Of a stretch of DNA of 64,000 bases, positions 40,891-48,798 are shown in pieces; position 1 is the stretch's first letter, and every line of letters begins with the position of its first letter. The stretch comes from Candidatus Neomicrothrix sp. UBA2974 (GTDB lineage: Bacteria > Actinomycetota > Acidimicrobiia > Acidimicrobiales > MedAcidi-G1). The stretch is from assembly GCA_002348705.1 (NCBI GenBank), contig DEAU01000017.1, forward strand, positions 4,631 through 68,630. Direction: 5' to 3'. Both the position numbers and the translations under genes were made by a program. Below the pieces are notes generated by a model. The model saw nothing but the letters and a program-made list of their open reading frames with translations. It did no database searches and was not told the DNA's origin.

Positions 40891-41597
40891 AGTGCCATCC
40901 AGATCCCGCCGTCGGCGACGATTGTCCCTCCAGTAGTAAACGCCGCCTTGGGGTTGGCTAAAAGGTCCAGAAGCGGAGCTAGGTCTGTTACCGGATCGCC
41001 CGTTCTCCCGAGAGCGGGTACTGCGGCGTCTCGCACTCCGTCTGCGCTCGGGCCGTTGTTATTGCCCAAAAAGACGGTCGGATTCACTGCCAAAACAAAG
41101 GTGGTTATCCCATCAGCCCCCCACTGCTTAGCAGCGCCCTTGGAGAGGGCTCGGATTCCCTCGAAGGCGGCTCCTGACGCCACATAGCCCGCACTGCCAC
41201 CTAGAGCGATGGTCGGTAATACCCATATCAGCCGGGCGTTTGAATCAGATGCACAGGGGTTTGGTCGCACAGCCAGAATTGGGTGTGAGGCCCTTGCTAC
41301 CGCGATTGCCTCATGGAGAGGAGCCTCGCAGGCAATGATCCACTCGTCTTCTGTCTGGTTGACGATTTTTTTCGGCTCATCAGGGGCTGCAGGAACGTGG
41401 ACGATCAGATCGGTGTGGCCCAACTGTTCTGCCGCATCCTTGATCCCAATTGCCGGCGAGTCCAGATCGCTCTCGTGAGGATTTGTATCGGACGACCTCG
41501 TGGGTTCCACACAAGCCACAACATGACCTTGGGCCTTTAAACCTTCTTTTAGTGACTCCACGAATGTTCCAGTGCCGACTAGCAGCGTGTGGATCAT
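40887..41597 (-). CDS. SDR-like protein without catalytic residues
   Basis: A 236-residue protein with an SDR layout but broken motifs. The N-terminus reads MIHTLLVGTGTFVESLKEGL with no TGxxxGIG; the NNAG region is IVHVPAAPDEP; the Ser region is WVLPTIALGG; and the YxxxK position reads YVASGAAF, with Gly for the catalytic Lys. The C-terminal TGGTIVADGGIWMAL is still SDR-like. It overlaps both gdh upstream (ATGA) and the active SDR downstream (GTGA). A pseudo-enzyme partner of the next SDR is the best guess. Confidence 0.75.
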   Translation of the reverse strand: MIHTLLVGTGTFVESLKEGLKAQGHVVACVEPTRSSDTNPHESDLDSPAIGIKDAAEQLGHTDLIVHVPAAPDEPKKIVNQTEDEWIIACEAPLHEAIAVARASHPILAVRPNPCASDSNARLIWVLPTIALGGSAGYVASGAAFEGIRALSKGAAKQWGADGITTFVLAVNPTVFLGNNNGPSADGVRDAAVPALGRTGDPVTDLAPLLDLLANPKAAFTTGGTIVADGGIWMAL

Positions 41598-42904
41598 GGG
41601 AAGATGCCCCGCTGCTCATAGACCACCTGTAGTCGCCGCAGAGCCAACGCATACGCAGCATCCCTGCGGGATTCAACCTCTAATTCTTCACGGAGGTTGA
41701 CGACGGCGTCGCACGCTCGCCACAGCGTCTCACGCAACCGGTGGTCGACGTCGTCCAGGTCCCACTGCTCGGCGGAGCGGTTCTGCAGCCATTCGAAGTA
41801 CGACACGACTACTCCGCCGGCATTTACGAGTATGTCGGGCAGCACGTCGATGCCGCGCTGTGTAAGGGCCGTTTCGGCCTCCAGCGTGGTGGGGCCGTTG
41901 GCCGCTTCCACGACCACCCGGGCCTGAATCTGGGCGACATTGTCTACCGTTATCTGATTTTCGAGAGCAGCCGGCACGAGAATGTCGGACTGGATACTCC
42001 AGAAGTCATCAGGATCGATCCACATCGCGTCTGGGAAGCCAGCCACCGTGCCGTTCTGATGCACCCAGTCGGTCAGGTCAAAGGCGTCTATGCCGTCTTC
42101 GTCAGTGATAGCTCCGCCGTGGTCCGCTACTGCTACAACCTTCGTTCCATGGACCTGCAAGATTCGTCCCGTGGCTCCTCCCACGTTTCCGAAGCCCTGG
42201 ATGCTGGCGGACGCCCCACTCAAGTCGAAGCCCACTTCGTCAGCCCAGTGCTGGAGACAGAAGACCACGCCCTGGCCGGTGGCCTTGTCTCGACCTGGGC
42301 TCCCACCGGTCTCCAGAGTCTTACCGGTAACGACGCGTTTAACGTTTTGGCGTTCAGCCGCGCCGGTGGAGTTTGCGTAGGTGTCCATCATCCAGACCAT
42401 CGACTGAGCATTACTGCCGAGGTCGGGTGCCGGAATGTCGTGGTCGGGGCCGATATTTGATCCCAGAGCGTGAGTGAACCGCCTAACTACACGCTCTAAC
42501 TCATCGGCTTCTAGCCCAGACGGGTCGAAGGAAATTCCACCCTTAGCGCCTCCGAACGGAATCTCGCACAATGCTGACTTCCATGTCATCCATGAGGCCA
42601 AGGCTTTCACTTCGTCCAGATCGACCATGGGGTGAAAGCGGACTCCTCCCTTATAGGGCCCGAGGAGGTTTGAATGCTGGATTCGGTATCCGCGAAACAC
42701 CCGGTAACTACCGTCGTTCATCTTTACGGGGAAGTTGACAATGATCTCGTTCTTGGGCTGGGACAGGATTGATCTAAGGTCGTTTGGCAGATCGATCAGG
42801 TCCGCACCTCGTTCGAGTTGGGCCAGAGCGGTAGCGAAGAGGCTGGTATGCCCGCCGCCGGGAGACCTGCCCGCTGGAGAGTTGGGGATGAAGGGATCGG
42901 TCAA
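41594..42904 (-). CDS. Glu/Leu/Phe/Val dehydrogenase (glutamate dehydrogenase)
   Basis: A 436-residue enzyme of the ELFV family. The substrate lysine is in LLGPYKGGVRFHP, the catalytic lysine in CEIPFGGAKGGISFDP, and the Rossmann motif is IQGFGNVGGATGRIL. It most likely interconverts glutamate and 2-oxoglutarate. The frame is open up to 43048, but a TTG at 42904 overlaps the ATPase stop as TTGA and gives the usual family length, so I start there. The gene ends in an ATGA overlap with the degenerate SDR. Confidence 0.9.
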   Translation of the reverse strand: MTDPFIPNSPAGRSPGGGHTSLFATALAQLERGADLIDLPNDLRSILSQPKNEIIVNFPVKMNDGSYRVFRGYRIQHSNLLGPYKGGVRFHPMVDLDEVKALASWMTWKSALCEIPFGGAKGGISFDPSGLEADELERVVRRFTHALGSNIGPDHDIPAPDLGSNAQSMVWMMDTYANSTGAAERQNVKRVVTGKTLETGGSPGRDKATGQGVVFCLQHWADEVGFDLSGASASIQGFGNVGGATGRILQVHGTKVVAVADHGGAITDEDGIDAFDLTDWVHQNGTVAGFPDAMWIDPDDFWSIQSDILVPAALENQITVDNVAQIQARVVVEAANGPTTLEAETALTQRGIDVLPDILVNAGGVVVSYFEWLQNRSAEQWDLDDVDHRLRETLWRACDAVVNLREELEVESRRDAAYALALRRLQVVYEQRGIFP

Positions 42905-45321
42905 CGAAGGGCCCTGTCGTGTTGTTCCTCGGGGACGTTGTCGACCCCACTTGCCTTCGGACCGTAGTCGCCGTGGCCACCGATGGGTCGTGAGAGAAAG
43001 GCCACCGTGGCCGCACCCACGAGGGTGCAGACGGCGGCGATTGCCCAACCCTTCGCTGTCGGAACTACCAATTCAAAGTAATCCCTTGCGAACGGCCAGG
43101 CCATAGCCACGGCGTACAGGCCACCCATAGCGGCGGTCAAACCGACTTTCCAGGCGCGTAGGGGTCGGCTGATGCCTAGGAGTACGGCTAGTCCAACGCC
43201 GAGAAGTGTGAGGGTGGCGGTGGTCCGCGCTGGTTCGAGACCCATGCCAGCCTCGCTGGAACGGCGGACAATCTCATAGCAGGCAAAGGTGGTACATGCC
43301 GCCGTGGCCCCGACCGGAATCGACCATTTCATTACCCGAGAAAGAAATCCTGGACGTACCAGCGAGTTGTCAGGTGCTAGTGCCAGGAAGAAGCCGGGGA
43401 CCCCGATTGATACGGAACCGATCAGAGTGAGTTGCTTTGGGTGGAACGGGAAAGGCACCCCAAAAACGCCGACAAGGGCAGTCAATAGGATTGCGTACGT
43501 CGCCTTAGTCAGGAAGAGGTTGGCTACCCGCTCGATGTTGTTGATAACCCGACGACCTTCGGCAACTACCCGGGGCAGGGTTGAGAACCGATTGTCAAGC
43601 AGAACTAGTTGGGCTACGGCACGAGAGGCGGAACTTCCAGACCCCATGGCGATTCCCATGTCGGCGTTCTTCAGAGCCAATACGTCGTTGACACCATCTC
43701 CGGTCATAGCGACTGTGCGTCCCCGCGCCTGCAGCGCTCCGACCATGGCTTGTTTCTGGTGGGGGGTCACCCTCCCAAACACCACGGACTCTGCTAATGC
43801 ATCAGCCAACTCTTCGGGGTTCTCGGGGAGGTTCCGGGCATCAACTGCCGCGTCACTTCCAGCTCCGGCGATTCCGGCACGTCGTGCAGCGGCGGCCACC
43901 GTAGCCGGATGGTCACCCGAGATCACCTTGATGTCAAGTCCCTGATCGGCGAACCAGGCGAGGATCTCGGGTGCTTCGGCCTTCACAGTGTCCTCGAGTA
44001 GAACGAGGCAGAGCGGCAATCGATTCGCCGGAAGCTCCTCTGGGTTGGCGTTGGGTTCTTGGGTTGACTGGGTGGCCAGCAGCACGCGTCGACCCTCGTC
44101 AGCCAACTCGGCGACGCGGTTGCGGGCCGTTGACCATTCACCTTCTGGGAGCAAGACGTCGGGGGCGCCCAGATGGTAAAGGCGGGTGGGGCCGTTTCCG
44201 GTTTCAAACCTTGCTGAAGCCCACTTTCGCGATGACGAAAATGGCATGGTCTCGACAACGCCCCAACCGGGGTCGGTCAGTGAGCTGGCTATCGCGGTGA
44301 GGGTGGGATTGGGGGAAGGGTCCGAGGCAGCCAGAGCACCGACGGCTGCCGCTGCGTCGCTATCAGTGATGCTTCCCAGAGCTTCCAGACCGGCATAGGC
44401 GATTTCGCCGGTGGTGATTGTGCCCGTCTTGTCAAGGCAGAGTGTGTCAACTCGTGCCAACAACTCGATTGAGGCCAGTTCACGGGCCAGTGCTCGTCGG
44501 CGGGCGAGTGCTACAACGCCGACGATGAACGACAGACTCGTCAGTAGGACGAGACCATCGGGAACCATGGCCACTGCAGCAGCGACCGTGCCCCGCAGGG
44601 CGTCTTGCCAACGGTCCTCGGTTACCAGTAGGCGCAGAAGAAGAAGACCGGCGGCGGGCGGGATGATCAGAGTGAGCCATCGGAGCACCTTGTCGACACC
44701 GGAGCGGAGCTCGCTGTTTACTAGGTCGAACCTGCGAGCCTCCTCGGCCAGGTTGGCGGCGTATGAGCCGGTTCCGATTGCCGTGGCTATGTAGCGGCCA
44801 GATCCGGCAACCACGAAACTTCCGGATAGCACGACATCACCATCGTTCTTATCGACTGGATCACTTTCTCCAGTTAGCAGAGACTCGTCGACTTCAAGTC
44901 CCGCTGCGGTTGCGACTTTCCCGTCAACCACCACTTGGTCGCCCGGGCGAAGTTCAAGCAGTTCGTCGGCGACAACCTCTGAGACACCGACGTCAATAGT
45001 TGCCCCGTCGCGCACCACCCGAGCTTTCGGGGCCGACAGGACTGCCAGCGCTGCTAGGGCTTTTCGGGCCCGGAACTCTTGAATGGTTCCGATCAGGCTG
45101 TTTGAGATGATCACTCCGGCGAAGAGTGCATCGCCTGGGAAACCCGCCGCCAAGATCAGCACTAGTAGTGAACCCATGATGCCGTTTACGGGCGTAAGGA
45201 CGTTGGCTCGCAAAATCTCGCTAGTGGTGCGGACAGGGGCATCGGGTACGTCGTTGACCCGACCTTCCGCCCGACGCTCGGCTACTTCCGCAGCAGTAAG
45301 GCCTGTTTGGTGGTCGCCCAT
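42901..45321 (-). CDS. CtpE-like cation-translocating P-type ATPase
   Basis: An 806-residue P-type ATPase. The actuator loop is SLLTGESDPVDK; the TM4 motif MVPDGLVLLTSL replaces the PEGL of Ca pumps; the phosphorylated Asp is in LCLDKTGTITTG; and the hinge is MTGDGVNDVLALKNADMGIA. It resembles mycobacterial CtpE, a calcium importer; the ion is not proven here. ATG 45321 lies 2 nt after the NUDIX stop, and the end overlaps gdh as TTGA. Confidence 0.88.
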   Translation of the reverse strand: MGDHQTGLTAAEVAERRAEGRVNDVPDAPVRTTSEILRANVLTPVNGIMGSLLVLILAAGFPGDALFAGVIISNSLIGTIQEFRARKALAALAVLSAPKARVVRDGATIDVGVSEVVADELLELRPGDQVVVDGKVATAAGLEVDESLLTGESDPVDKNDGDVVLSGSFVVAGSGRYIATAIGTGSYAANLAEEARRFDLVNSELRSGVDKVLRWLTLIIPPAAGLLLLRLLVTEDRWQDALRGTVAAAVAMVPDGLVLLTSLSFIVGVVALARRRALARELASIELLARVDTLCLDKTGTITTGEIAYAGLEALGSITDSDAAAAVGALAASDPSPNPTLTAIASSLTDPGWGVVETMPFSSSRKWASARFETGNGPTRLYHLGAPDVLLPEGEWSTARNRVAELADEGRRVLLATQSTQEPNANPEELPANRLPLCLVLLEDTVKAEAPEILAWFADQGLDIKVISGDHPATVAAAARRAGIAGAGSDAAVDARNLPENPEELADALAESVVFGRVTPHQKQAMVGALQARGRTVAMTGDGVNDVLALKNADMGIAMGSGSSASRAVAQLVLLDNRFSTLPRVVAEGRRVINNIERVANLFLTKATYAILLTALVGVFGVPFPFHPKQLTLIGSVSIGVPGFFLALAPDNSLVRPGFLSRVMKWSIPVGATAACTTFACYEIVRRSSEAGMGLEPARTTATLTLLGVGLAVLLGISRPLRAWKVGLTAAMGGLYAVAMAWPFARDYFELVVPTAKGWAIAAVCTLVGAATVAFLSRPIGGHGDYGPKASGVDNVPEEQHDRALR

Positions 45322-45323
45322 GT

Positions 45324-46112
45324 TCACTTTTGTTGTCGGGTGTCCTCGAACTGGTACTCGTCTTCGGTCATTGTCAGGCGGTGTCGCGGCCCTTCCAGAG
45401 TTGGATCGCTTACCTCGTATCCGACGTCTCCGGCCCACATGGCTACAGGTCCGTCATCGGTCCGCGCCAGATGGGTTTCGTAGTGCTGCGGCTCTTCGGC
45501 GCCGAGTTCGGCCAGCGCCTCGTCGACGGATTTGAATCTGGCCAGGCGACTGATGGTCATCCAAGTCGGTGGAGCCAACTCGAGTTCGCCGGCGTCGCGT
45601 TTTAGCAGGGCATCAACTGGCCGCATCCATTCGTGGTCCGTGATCTCGCCATCGTCGATGGTCACGTATTCGGCGACTTCGGAAAGGCGGGTAGCGAAGA
45701 AGAAGGTCGCAAAGCGCACAGGCATGCCCTGTGGTGGTAGCCAAAAGGAGAACCAAACAAGGCTGTTGGCCTCGACTGATACCGAGGCTTCCTCGGCGGC
45801 TTCACGGACCGCTGCTGCAGCCGCCGTGGCTAGGTCGTCGGGCTTGCCGTCGCAACCAATCACCTTGTCGTTCTCGTCGACGCGGCCACCGGGGAATACC
45901 CACATGCCTCCAAACGCGATATTGGAGTTTTTCCGAAGCATGAGTGTCTCTAGGCCCTCGTCTCCGTCCCGAAGCACCACCACGGTGGCCGCCGGGATCG
46001 GCTCCGATTCGTCATGCTCGATCTGAAGTTGTGCCCAAGTGTCGGGTCGGGAGTGGTCGCGGTCTGCTGGCAACTCGGGCCTTGATCCTGGGGTCTGGGG
46101 AGTGGCCGTCAT
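45324..46112 (-). CDS. NUDIX hydrolase, NUDT19-like
   Basis: A 262-residue NUDIX protein. The box starts at GGMWVFPGGRVDENDK and, after an insertion of about 14 residues, ends with AAVREAAEEASV (REuxEE). An insertion inside the box is typical of the NUDT19/RP2 branch, which hydrolyses CoA and acyl-CoA. It starts in an ATGA overlap with the upstream CoA-transferase gene, which fits a CoA-related job; the substrate remains inference. Confidence 0.82.
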   Translation of the reverse strand: MTATPQTPGSRPELPADRDHSRPDTWAQLQIEHDESEPIPAATVVVLRDGDEGLETLMLRKNSNIAFGGMWVFPGGRVDENDKVIGCDGKPDDLATAAAAAVREAAEEASVSVEANSLVWFSFWLPPQGMPVRFATFFFATRLSEVAEYVTIDDGEITDHEWMRPVDALLKRDAGELELAPPTWMTISRLARFKSVDEALAELGAEEPQHYETHLARTDDGPVAMWAGDVGYEVSDPTLEGPRHRLTMTEDEYQFEDTRQQK

Positions 46113-47296
46113 CCGATTACACCCGCTTCGCGGAGGCTGACGATGTGGTCGCTTCGTCCGGTCTCGGCCACCACTTCGTCGGTGTGCGCGCCGAGGCTTG
46201 GTGCTGCCGGCTCAGCGAACTCTGTCGGCGTTCCGTGGAAACGTGTGGGGACTCGGGGGTGACGGATCCGGCCGGCCGTTGGGTGGTCGAATTCTGACAG
46301 CAGTTCGTTAAACACAACCTGTGGATCGTTCGGAACTTCCTCAACTGTGCGCATGATGCCAAATGGGACCTGGTTCTCCTCGAGGCGAGTCTCTGCCTCG
46401 GCGATTGTCATCCGGGTGGCGTTTTCGCGGGCTTGTCGATGGAAGTCCATGGTCTTTTGCCGATTGCGGGTCCGATCTCGCGTTGTCGCTAGGTCCGGGT
46501 CGGAGGAGTCCACACCAAGAGCGCGGGCCAAGCCGTGAAATTCGTCGTCCGTGGGAACAGCGATTGCAGCGAAGCCGCCTTTGAAAACAAAAGGTGTGTT
46601 GTTGGCCCCAACGGCCTGCGGGCCAGAGTGGTCTGCGTCGAGCATGACCTCGTGGTCGGCGGCGTCCATGAAGAGGTAAGCGACACAGGCATCCAGCATC
46701 GACAGCTCAAGGTGCTGGCCGCCGGCGCCTCTTTCCCGGGCGAATAGTGCTGCCGTGATGGCCTGGGCGGCGGTGTAGGCGGTCACTTTGTCGCAGACCA
46801 GGTGCTTGAGGAACTTGGGTTCTTCTGAACCCTTTCCTGCTTGGCTGGCAGCGAGTCCCGAGTAGCCCTGGATTATGGGGTCATAGACCCGCCGATGGCT
46901 ATAAGGGCCGGATGAACCGAAGCCGGTGAGGTCGGCATAGATGATTTCAGGGGCGACAGCTGCAGCATGCTCATAGGCCACACCTAGCCGCTCGGCGACA
47001 CCAGGTCGGAAGTTTTGGACCACCACATCAGCCTTTGCGACCAAGTCGAGGAGAATGGAGCGGCCTTCATCCTGACGAAGGTCAATAACCACTGACCTCT
47101 TACCCCGGTTGGCCATTTGGAACATCGCCGATATGCCGGCGGCACTGGTGCCCAGCCATCGTGTTACGTCACCAGTTGGCGGCTGCTCAACCTTTACGCA
47201 GTTTGCTCCCTGATCGACGAGCATGCCGGCAGCTAGAGGACCCGTTAGCGCGACCGAGAGGTCGACCACACGGATTCCGTTGAGGGGTCCGGCCAT
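46109..47296 (-). CDS. CaiB/BaiF (family III) CoA transferase
   Basis: A 395-residue family III CoA transferase: GIRVVDLSVALTGPLAAGML at the N-terminus, ANRGKRSVVIDLRQDEGR, VQNFRPGVAERLGV, and the catalytic Asp in RRVYDPIIQGYSGLAA. It moves CoA between carboxylic acids; the substrate is unknown. TACCGT lies exactly 6 nt before the ATG, and it is the first gene of the six-gene minus-strand operon. Confidence 0.9.
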   Translation of the reverse strand: MAGPLNGIRVVDLSVALTGPLAAGMLVDQGANCVKVEQPPTGDVTRWLGTSAAGISAMFQMANRGKRSVVIDLRQDEGRSILLDLVAKADVVVQNFRPGVAERLGVAYEHAAAVAPEIIYADLTGFGSSGPYSHRRVYDPIIQGYSGLAASQAGKGSEEPKFLKHLVCDKVTAYTAAQAITAALFARERGAGGQHLELSMLDACVAYLFMDAADHEVMLDADHSGPQAVGANNTPFVFKGGFAAIAVPTDDEFHGLARALGVDSSDPDLATTRDRTRNRQKTMDFHRQARENATRMTIAEAETRLEENQVPFGIMRTVEEVPNDPQVVFNELLSEFDHPTAGRIRHPRVPTRFHGTPTEFAEPAAPSLGAHTDEVVAETGRSDHIVSLREAGVIG

Positions 47297-47302
47297 GGTT
47301 GG

Positions 47303-47308
47303 ACGGTA
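47303..47308 (-). promoter_or_regulatory. Putative -10 (TACCGT) of the six-gene operon
   Basis: TACCGT, 6-nt spacer, ATG at 47296; leaderless start of the 47296-40096 operon. Confidence 0.6.
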
Positions 47309-47400
47309 GTCGGGACCTTCCTAAATGGTGGAGCCGGATGACTGGCGCCTACGGTCCGGCCAGGTCATGGAGCGACTGGTGGATGGCAAAGGGGCTGACG

Positions 47401-48234
47401 ATGCTTGAGGACTTGGATGGACGGGTGGCCGTGGTGACTGGGGCCGCATCGGGCATAGGTCTCGCCATGGGCGAGGCCTTTCTCGCCGAGGGAATGGCAG
47501 TAGTGCTGTCCGACGTCGACGGCGGTGCACTAGACGAGCAGGTAGGACGGCTGTCGCTGGATGTCGGAGATCGGGTATCGGGTGTGATTTGCGATGTTGC
47601 GGATCCGGAAGCCGTAGCAGTTCTGGCCGAAGAATCCTGGGCCCGCCATGGCATTGTTGACGTGCTCTGCAACAACGCAGGGGTGGGCCCGGCCGGTCCG
47701 ATGTTGGAGACCACGCCAACGGAGTGGCAGTGGGTCGTTGGTGTGAACCTGTTGGGTGTGGCTCATGGGGTTATGGCTTTCGTGCCCCGGATGGTGGAGG
47801 CAGGAGTAGGTCATGTCGTCAACGTGGCTTCGCAGGCCGGCCTAATGACGACCACATTTCTTGGCATGTATGCGGCGACCAAACACGCGGTAGTCGGCTT
47901 GTCCGAGGCTCTCTACCGAGAGCTGGAGTCGACGGGCGTCGGGGTGTCTTGCCTTTGTCCTGAGTTGGTCTCAACAGGAATCTTCGACGTGGCACGGGTG
48001 CGCCCTGATTGGGTAGATGTGTCCGATCATTCTGCCGGTACCCAGGAGGCGCTCGGGGACATCTTGGTCGGCCGCGGGATAGGGCCCAGAGAGGTGGCGT
48101 CCCGGGTAGTCGATGCGATGCGATCAGACCGGTTTTGGGTGTTTACCCACGATGTGACTCCTGAGGTGGCGGCCCGCCGGTTCGATGACATCGCCGCAGG
48201 TCGAAATCCCTCGGCGATCGGCATCATGGACTGA
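47401..48234 (+). CDS. Short-chain dehydrogenase/reductase
   Basis: A 277-residue classical SDR: VAVVTGAASGIGLAM, CNNAGVGPAGPML, the Ser in VVNVASQAGL, and YAATKHAVVGLSEAL (YxxxK). The long C-terminal region contains HDVTPEVAARRFDDIAAGR, as in several actinobacterial SDRs of unknown substrate. ATG 47401 (MLEDLDGRVAVV) is the natural start with AAAGGGG upstream; longer frames begin in the divergent promoter region. Confidence 0.88.
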   Translation: MLEDLDGRVAVVTGAASGIGLAMGEAFLAEGMAVVLSDVDGGALDEQVGRLSLDVGDRVSGVICDVADPEAVAVLAEESWARHGIVDVLCNNAGVGPAGPMLETTPTEWQWVVGVNLLGVAHGVMAFVPRMVEAGVGHVVNVASQAGLMTTTFLGMYAATKHAVVGLSEALYRELESTGVGVSCLCPELVSTGIFDVARVRPDWVDVSDHSAGTQEALGDILVGRGIGPREVASRVVDAMRSDRFWVFTHDVTPEVAARRFDDIAAGRNPSAIGIMD

Positions 48235-48239
48235 ATCCT

Positions 48240-48265
48240 CGACATTTGGAGCCGGCGAAATGTCG
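48240..48265. terminator. Hairpin between convergent SDR and SnoaL-like genes
   Basis: CGACATTT, a 10-nt GC-rich loop, AAATGTCG: a perfect 8-bp stem placed between the two stop codons. It is AT-rich in the inner half and could act in both directions. Confidence 0.5.
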
Positions 48266-48284
48266 CTGCGGGGACCCTTTGTTT

Positions 48285-48722
48285 TCAGAAGGGTGCCCGG
48301 TCGAACCAGGCCGCTTCTTCCCGAAGATGGCGACTACGCCATCCCTCTGCAGTGCGTACCAGTTCGTGGTGGTACCAGCCGCCGGTAAACCAGACGTCTC
48401 CGTCGGGTAGCCGCATGGGGTTGGTGAACGCAGCGGTCACTGTGGCTTCCTTACCATTCCCCCCGTCACTGACTGTCAGATCGACATTGCCGACCAGGTG
48501 TTGGGTCATCTCGAACAGAGGGAGGCTGGCGGAAAGAAATTCCACCACCTCGTCGAGGTTCCCGGCTATGCCGCCAGCCTCCCGGTAGTCAATCTCGGCG
48601 TTTGGGGTGAAGACACTGCGGTATAGGTCCCAGTCTTGCTGATCGACCGCCGTGGCGTAGCGAGTCAGGAGGTCTTCCACAGCAATCCGATCGGCTAGGG
48701 CCTGCAGTGTCGCCTTATCCAC
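48285..48722 (-). CDS. SnoaL-like / nuclear-transport-factor-2 fold protein
   Basis: A 145-residue protein of the SnoaL_4 type: DRIAVEDLLTRYATAVDQQD, WDLYRSVFTPNAEIDY, then strands ending WYHHELVRTAEGWRSRHLRE. Members act as hydratases, isomerases or dehydratases, or have no known activity. It is divergent from the P450. GTG start with TAGGTT 7 nt upstream. Confidence 0.83.
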   Translation of the reverse strand: MDKATLQALADRIAVEDLLTRYATAVDQQDWDLYRSVFTPNAEIDYREAGGIAGNLDEVVEFLSASLPLFEMTQHLVGNVDLTVSDGGNGKEATVTAAFTNPMRLPDGDVWFTGGWYHHELVRTAEGWRSRHLREEAAWFDRAPF

Positions 48723-48729
48723 CCGAGCG

Positions 48730-48735
48730 AACCTA
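48730..48735 (-). promoter_or_regulatory. Putative -10 (TAGGTT) of the SnoaL-like gene
   Basis: TAGGTT, 7-nt spacer, GTG at 48722 on the minus strand. Confidence 0.5.
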
Positions 48736-48785
48736 GAGCCGCGAGAGGCGGAATGCCGGACCGGCCACTAGGTCCTCAACAGCCC

Positions 48786-48791
48786 TATCGT
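48786..48791 (+). promoter_or_regulatory. Putative -10 (TATCGT) of the cytochrome P450
   Basis: TATCGT, 7-nt spacer, GTG at 48799. It favours this codon over the GTG at 48790, three codons upstream. Confidence 0.45.
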
Positions 48792-48798
48792 GATCAGA

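Noticed and set aside
42905..43048. Extended N-terminus of glutamate dehydrogenase
   Set aside because: The region codes for the ATPase C-terminus in another frame and is Arg/Gly-rich shadow sequence.
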